Below, piece after piece: positions 58,967-64,000 of a DNA stretch of 64,000 nt (position 1 is the first letter of the stretch; each line of letters begins with the position of its first letter). This DNA comes from Rotaria socialis (Eukaryota > Rotifera > Eurotatoria > Philodinida > Philodinidae), in NCBI GenBank assembly GCA_905331475.1, contig CAJNYU010001441.1, forward strand, positions 289,298 through 353,297. The letters are read 5' to 3'. The notes under the pieces were generated by a model. That model was not told the DNA's origin and did no database searches. It saw only the letters and a list, made by a program, of their open reading frames with translations. The position numbers and the translations under genes are program-made.

Positions 58967-60409
58967 TTTAAGTTTTGTGTGTCGAAAGGAGTTGCCCTTC
59001 AGTGAAAAGAACGACGATACAATGGATGTATCAACAGGCTAATATATGAAATATTGGTCTTAGATGAACAAAAAAGCTTGATAAAATTCGAAGTAGTCTT
59101 GAAACGCTCGGTTGATCAATATTCACCTATTTAGACCTACACTGAAGAGCAATTCTGTGTTTTTGCACTAAGGTATCTTCCAAGGTAATATCCACTGGAA
59201 GTAAATTAAAATCGAAGATGTTTTTTGAATCGAACATAATCGAGTATATGGCTAGGAGCCAGCGTGTCACGTATTTTAAGTGGAAAAATGATATAATTCA
59301 TTCCAAACGACTTAATTTTGAACATTTACGTCTTGGCTCGCGATGTTTTCTTGTATGTTATGTTTTCAGTTTGAATTTAGTTGTAAAAGATCGAAATATA
59401 AGCATGCAAAGGTTAAACACATAACAGCGATTAAAAATAGTAATCTTATTGTGCCAATATCGATGGTACGCTCCGATGATTTTCATTGCTTCTCTATTTT
59501 TTCTCTGCCCATTATTCTAATATCTCTATCTCACCTATATATAATTGTGTTATTTATGAAGTTGTTGCACTCTTGGATATGTAAAATAGTGAATAAGCAT
59601 CATTGCCGAGAGTGGCGGTAGACTAATCCTATTTAGTTAGTCATTATATATCGACTCTACCAGGGCGTTATCGTTACAGGACGACTCTAGCAGATCTTGG
59701 TTATTACATCTCGACCTTGATTAACGAATTGTTGCCAATTCTGAATGTAAGTTGGATCTTACCAAATAAACAACAAAATAACATTAATCAAATTGTTCGG
59801 TAATATGGTTAGGCACCGAAGCACGGTAAATAATACTCATAGAAGTGTAGAGAGGATTAGAAAGACAAGAGTTAAAAGACATGGTGCTGTCGACTGGCTG
59901 CATTATTGGTGCTGTTACAATATTGAGTAGAAGGCAGTGTTACAGAACATCAGTAAACTTACAAGATGGCAAGTATGTTTCCGGCCGACAATGCAAAGCA
60001 TTGACGCATTTTTCTTTTTAACTCTTGCACGTTTTATGTCGCTTCTTCTAAAATCTATTCATCACTCTTAGTATCAATCATATTTTTTTCTGTTTCGGCT
60101 ATAACAAGGTACTCTAAAAGAAAGGGACTTTTGCAGAACCCTTTTGAAGATTATGCAGTTAGGTAAAACACAACATCCTCAAGCAGGTTCTCTCCGAAAG
60201 TGGATTTCGTAAAAACAACCAGCATACCATTTATAATTCCTCGTCGGAAATGGTTTAATCTAAAGGGGCTTGGTGAGAAACTGAAGAAATCGTTGATAGT
60301 GCTTCATCAAAAAAGGTTCAACTTGACAGAAAATTTACCGAATTTGCATGGTTTTTCATAAAACCTATGCTACTCCGCATATATACGAGCTCTAAACTAG
60401 AAGTGTCCA
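58967..60409. other. Intergenic region upstream of the TylF-like gene
   Basis: 1.4 kb. The ORFs at 59218-59424 and 59343-59621 overlap in different frames and lack domains. Around 59,650-59,740 the word TCGACTCTA or CGACTCTAGCAG recurs with spacing of about 40. No gene was recognised. Confidence 0.35.
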
Positions 60410-60471
60410 CAGGGCAGGATGCAGGGCAAAAATTTGAAAAAAATACCTTGCCCTGTACAGGACAGGGCTAT
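60410..60471. repeat. CAGGGC inverted-repeat cluster
   Basis: CAGGGCA (60422-60428) pairs with TGCCCTG (60449-60455), and CAGGGC also occurs at 60410 and about 60464. A hairpin-rich patch like this could be one end of a hAT-type element, but no partner end or target duplication was found. Confidence 0.3.
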
Positions 60472-60791
60472 ATCTTCATGGCCTGCAAATTCTGCATATA
60501 CCTACTTTATTTTGAAAATAACAACAATTTTATTTTTCTCGGAAACGTGAAAGAAATTAAAAAAATCAGATGACGTTATTATATGATAAATAGATTCTTA
60601 TATTTGTGTTTGTATGATGACCGTATGAGGTCCAATCAAATTTGTAAGGAAACAAAAGAAAATAATAAACTAATCATAATAGTGATAATAGTGCACTTAT
60701 ATTTTAAATATAATTGTAATAGTTGCTCATGTTCTTATTATTTCAATAAAACTATTAAAAATAAAACTGCGAGAATGCATCCTATTCCGCA

Positions 60792-60960
60792 ATGTTAAAC
60801 ATTCCGGAACCAGTTCCACGCACGGAATCAATTCCTTCCAATTTCGGAACTCGCGGAATCACTGCCAGCCAATCCCATCCCATTCCAACCAATTCCTCCA
60901 ATTCCGTTTATCCATTTCGACACAATTCCGGAATTAATGGAACCACTGTCTACCAATTCC
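60792..60960. repeat. GGAATT/TTCCGG-rich transposon-end remnant
   Basis: Dense AATTCC/GGAATT/CGGAAC words. Read on the minus strand, two units start CAGTGGTTCCATTAATTCC (from about 60958) and CAGTGATTCCGCGAGTTCC (from about 60875). These look like tandem or nested CAGTG termini of hAT-like elements. No complete element was delimited. Confidence 0.35.
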
Positions 60961-61391
60961 TAGAAATTCCCTTAATTTCGTGTGATTCCAGAATTGAGTA
61001 AGCAATGGATAATTCATATCAGCTAGCGCCCAGTCTCGAATGCAATTCTGCTACAGAATTCGCGGGTTCGGTGTCAAGATGGGTTGGATGGATTATCGTG
61101 ATATGGTTGAGATCCAGTCGGATGGGATTGGATGTGTTTCTTTAAGCTAGTAGTAATGGTTTCATTGTTAATGTCTCTGTTGAGAGTGCAGTATTGCCGA
61201 TAACCTGTTCTCTAAATTGAATCTGTATTGTCACATAGTTACGAGGCCGATATGGTTAGATGTGAGTCTGCAGTGAAATCTACGAGGGTGGTCATATGGA
61301 TGACCACGCTGAGACAGTATTTTCCCGCACTGATACTGAAGCTAACGCTGGAGGCCGCGTGCAACGTTACCAACACGCACACTGACACAGT
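60961..61391. other. Gene-free stretch before the telomere-like motif
   Basis: About 430 bases. The ORF at 61228-61428 has no recognisable domain and runs into the CACACCCAC repeat. Nothing else assignable. Confidence 0.3.
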
Positions 61392-61416
61392 CACCCACGC
61401 CCACACCCACACCCTC
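61392..61416 (-). repeat. Interstitial telomere-like motif (TGTGGG-like)
   Basis: On the minus strand this reads GGGTGTGGGTGTGGGCGTGG, three near-tandem TGTGGG-type units. From memory, TGTGGG is the telomeric repeat reported for bdelloid rotifers. The run is short, so it may be a relic of a telomere-associated event or simple-sequence chance. Confidence 0.35.
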
Positions 61417-61607
61417 AAGATATATTGATGTAGTCAAAGTGTATGGGCAATGTGTCGGTCATTCGAATTTAAAGGAGGGGGCGGATAACAAGCCAAATCG
61501 GTCTATATCTTAAATCGTTTAATATATAGTATCTTTCGATGTGGAATTGTGCACAGTCTTTTTATAGCAATTTCCGATCGATTCAATTATGGTTAGTGCT
61601 GGCGAGT

Positions 61608-61825
61608 ACTACCCAGGTCGAACGATCTGAACCTCGGATCCCGTCGGAAACCTAGAGTAATCCGATACTTTTCGATACTTTCCGATAGGAATCCGACAAC
61701 TTCCGATGGATTCCTTGGTATTGGATTCCGACAGGAAGTTATCGGGTGTCGGATCCGACGATTTCCGACGGTAAAATCCGACAATCAGAAAATGCCGGAT
61801 AGCTTAGGATCCGACAATTTTTTTA
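61608..61825. repeat. Repeat with TACCCAGGTCGAAC end and TCCGAC motif cluster (copy 1)
   Basis: It opens with the 16-mer ACTACCCAGGTCGAAC, identical to the start of the repeat at 63070. The next 200 bases contain more than ten TCCGAC/TCCGAT or GTCGGA words in both orientations (for example 61690-61760). It looks like the terminal and subterminal part of a non-autonomous transposon. The opposite terminus was not found. Confidence 0.4.
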
Positions 61826-63069
61826 CTGTAAGTAATGTCAAGCAGCATTTTTTTCCAACATTGCTGCTTCATTTGCAGCAGCTTTACTTTATTTGGCTAA
61901 TTGAAAAGTAATAGAAGGGGAGAATCTACGGCTTTTTTGGTTTGATTTACATTTATAATCGGTTCATATTAGAAGCGTTCATACAAAGAAAAAAAGATGG
62001 CACACATATTACAAAACAAAAATAGGAAAATATCTGAACTAATACTTTTGTGCACAAAAAACCGGTCATACACAAAAAAAAGAAAGAAAAGTATCATTAC
62101 TAGATTCAGTTCTATATAACCCAAAGTATTGATTATTAATCTCGATCACATGCTGAAGTTAGTGGTGGTTTGTTAATTCTTTCTTGCGTGCTCGTTTACC
62201 CTCGTCGGACAAAAAATTGGCCAGTTTGCGTCTAATCAACTTGTGAAACAAACTGTCGTATCGACTTTCAATTATGTTATTTTTATATCCTAACGATCCT
62301 AAAAAAATCAGAATCGAATAAATAAAGCGATCAAAACCTGTATAAAAATAAGTGCATCAAAAAAAATTTTAAATGAAATATTTTACACTATCTGAACTTC
62401 TAAGAGCAATTTCCCAGTAGCAGTTTCACCTCTTATCTATCATTTTTCTTGTACTCAAAAGATACATCGACACTAGAAAAAATCAATGCTTCTGCATAGT
62501 GGACTTACCATACGTGATAAAAAATTCACAAGTAGAAAATTAAAAATTAATAAACAAATGTACCACAATCAAAAAACTTTTTATCATGACCAAGTATTAT
62601 ATCCTAAAATAGATAAAACTATAGATTTGCAAAATGTGATACTAGAACTTATGTGGGAAATTCGGATTCAACTAAAATAAGTATAAAAAGAATCGGCCAT
62701 TAAGTATGTCTCTACTTACCAAGCTCCATACTATATAAAAGTAAAATGACCAGTCGATACTTCTATGCTATTCCTTTTACTTGAGACGATTCTATCTATC
62801 TTATGTGTATTGACGGTCTGACAAATGAAATTTGCTTTTCAGATAGAATGGATTTTATTCGACCATAGAAACATGAACAATCCGTTCAATTTATTCTTAA
62901 GTTATTTTGAATTTAATTAAAATTCGACTCTATAATTTCATTGTTCCAATATATTAACAAAATTCTTGTTTATCTAAATTAAGTACTTAAGTTCCAGGAA
63001 AGCAAAAAACATAATTATTCGTTTTATTATGAATTTTATTCTAAATGAGTGCTAATTTTCAGATTTGAA
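61826..63069. other. Gene-free A+T-rich region
   Basis: 1.2 kb between two copies of the same repeat end. One short ORF (62486-62680) has no domain. If the two ACTACCCAGG ends belong to separate insertions, this is ordinary flank; otherwise it could be internal to a larger composite. Confidence 0.3.
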
Positions 63070-63275
63070 ACTACCCAGGTCGAACAAACTGACACTAAGA
63101 TCAGGTATGAACTCTCGTATGATCATATCCGATCTTAGTCAAGAATCGTATATGATCATACAAGACCATACGGAAAATCATACGAAAAATCGTCGTCGCT
63201 GACATGTGATGTCGGATCTTACATCCGATTTTGTATATGATTTAACATTACGATCTTACGTATGATTATATAAAA
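63070..63275. repeat. Repeat with TACCCAGGTCGAAC end and CATACGA motif cluster (copy 2)
   Basis: It begins with the same 16-mer as 61608, and the similarity extends as CGAACnnnCTGAnnCTnnGATC. The following 180 bases hold repeated ATCATA, CGATCTTA, CATACGAAAA and ATCCGAT words in direct and inverted orientation. It is the same terminus with a different subterminal motif cluster. Confidence 0.4.
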
Positions 63276-63683
63276 TGGTACAGGGTGATTATAAGCCATT
63301 TCTTCATAAATATCCATTATTGAATATTTTTACGGAGCCGCGCAACTACAATTCTACCCTGAAAAACGACAACCATATGAAACGTAAAAAGGGTTCCGAA
63401 AATTGCTGCGAATTCGAAATCATTTTAGATTCCGTGCAAACCAGGTTCTCCACGAACCCTTTGTCAAAAAGGTCAAACATTGGGCTTCTCACACTGCTCT
63501 ACCTACTCAATTTAGAAAGCTCTGTCTAGCAAACGCCGGTTCCTAGAAAACCCTTCTGAGGTTTCAGGGCTTTCATTTCCCCTCTTCTCAATCGAGAACA
63601 ACTCGATCGTAACACCTCAGGGCAACAATGCGCGATTAGCTCCTGCAGAAACCAGCGACCAGAACGATCGACATAGAATGCTT
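63276..63683. other. Unassigned sequence, possible exon(s) of a minus-strand gene
   Basis: About 400 bases with higher GC than the region to its left. The plus-strand ORF at 63275-63529 has no recognisable domain. If the two intron-like repeats to the right are genuine, the exon following them on the minus strand reads ATCAAGCATTCTATGTCG and continues into this stretch, but every frame I tried stops soon. Confidence 0.25.
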
Positions 63684-63686
63684 GAT

Positions 63687-63739
63687 CTAAACAGAAATAA
63701 ATTATTTCAAGAGGTTTTAGCTTTCAAAATGGAACTTAC
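63687..63739 (-). repeat. Intron-like 53-nt repeat, copy 1
   Basis: On the minus strand it starts GTAAGTTCCATTTTG and ends TTATTTCTGTTTAG, which are perfect donor and acceptor sequences. It differs from copy 2 (63769-63821) at 5 of 53 positions. The similarity extends only a few bases past either splice site (shared ATC after the acceptor, G before the donor). Confidence 0.6.
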
Positions 63740-63768
63740 CATTATTTCTACTTGTGCTGCTGTGAGAT

Positions 63769-63821
63769 CTAAATAAAAATAAATTACTTCATGAGGTTTT
63801 AGCTTTCAAAATCGAACTTAC
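63769..63821 (-). repeat. Intron-like 53-nt repeat, copy 2
   Basis: On the minus strand it starts GTAAGTTCGATTTTG and ends TTATTTTTATTTAG. A 29-nt segment (63740-63768) separates it from copy 1 and would be a micro-exon; one frame reads LTAAQVEIM without a stop. The sequence right of 63821 would be the upstream exon, ending ACATAAAAG. Confidence 0.6.
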
Positions 63822-64000
63822 CTTTTATGTTTGATCATATGACACTTGACCTCAGGTGAAATGAAAGACGTAATAATGGTTTGTTTGATTCATCTCCTTA
63901 TTGACTAAGTAAGGGAGACCTATTTTGCGTAGATAGTTACATCGATAGCACTATTCTATTAATTATCTCGCTTAATAGCAGCTGAAATTTTCACGCACTT

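Overview
The window is eukaryotic nuclear DNA. It is strongly A+T rich, and its protein-coding genes are split by many short (about 50-70 nt) GT-AG introns. The proteins are animal-type: AQR, SEC24, USP24, PPAN, PLC-beta, a HUNK-like kinase and an Ig-superfamily receptor. The compact introns, the bacterial-type methyltransferase families (TylF, FkbM) carrying animal introns, and a short run of TGTGGG-like telomere motif all point to a bdelloid rotifer (Adineta/Rotaria type). That identification is an inference, about 60% sure; no database search was possible.

Layout. 1-1,437 (-): N-terminal part of the spliceosomal helicase AQR, running off the left edge. 1,746-7,265 (-): complete SEC24 of the C/D class. 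9,205-13,354 (-): single-pass Ig/FN3 receptor-like protein. 13.4-16.4 kb: divergent intergenic region. 16,377-28,734 (+): USP24, the largest gene. 29,149-31,078 (+): PPAN/SSF1 ribosome-biogenesis factor. 31,495-32,562 (-): intronless type II membrane glycosyltransferase-like protein. 34,165-34,506 (+): small secreted, GPI-type protein. 36,371-43,429 (+): phospholipase C-beta of the PLCB4/norpA class. 44,601-45,207 (-): decayed FkbM-like methyltransferase. 46,140-47,129: non-autonomous hAT transposon with an 8-bp target duplication. 49,536-52,426 (+): HUNK-like kinase. 52.7-64 kb: a repeat-rich stretch with several candidate non-autonomous DNA transposons. Its one clear gene is a membrane-anchored TylF-type O-methyltransferase (57,920-58,966, -).

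The left 43 kb is dense with conserved housekeeping and signalling genes. These do not form an operon or a pathway: they cover splicing, COPII export, deubiquitination, ribosome assembly and Gq signalling. The right 20 kb is gene-poor and mosaic, as expected of accessory or subtelomeric sequence. Three genes (31.5 kb, 44.6 kb, 57.9 kb) belong to sugar- or small-molecule-modifying families that are often expanded or transferred in bdelloids.

The most unusual item is at the right edge. Two 53-nt segments, about 91% identical, each start with GTAAGT and end with TTTAG on the minus strand and lie 29 nt apart. Their similarity stops almost exactly at the splice-site boundaries, as expected of duplicated or mobile (introner-like) introns.
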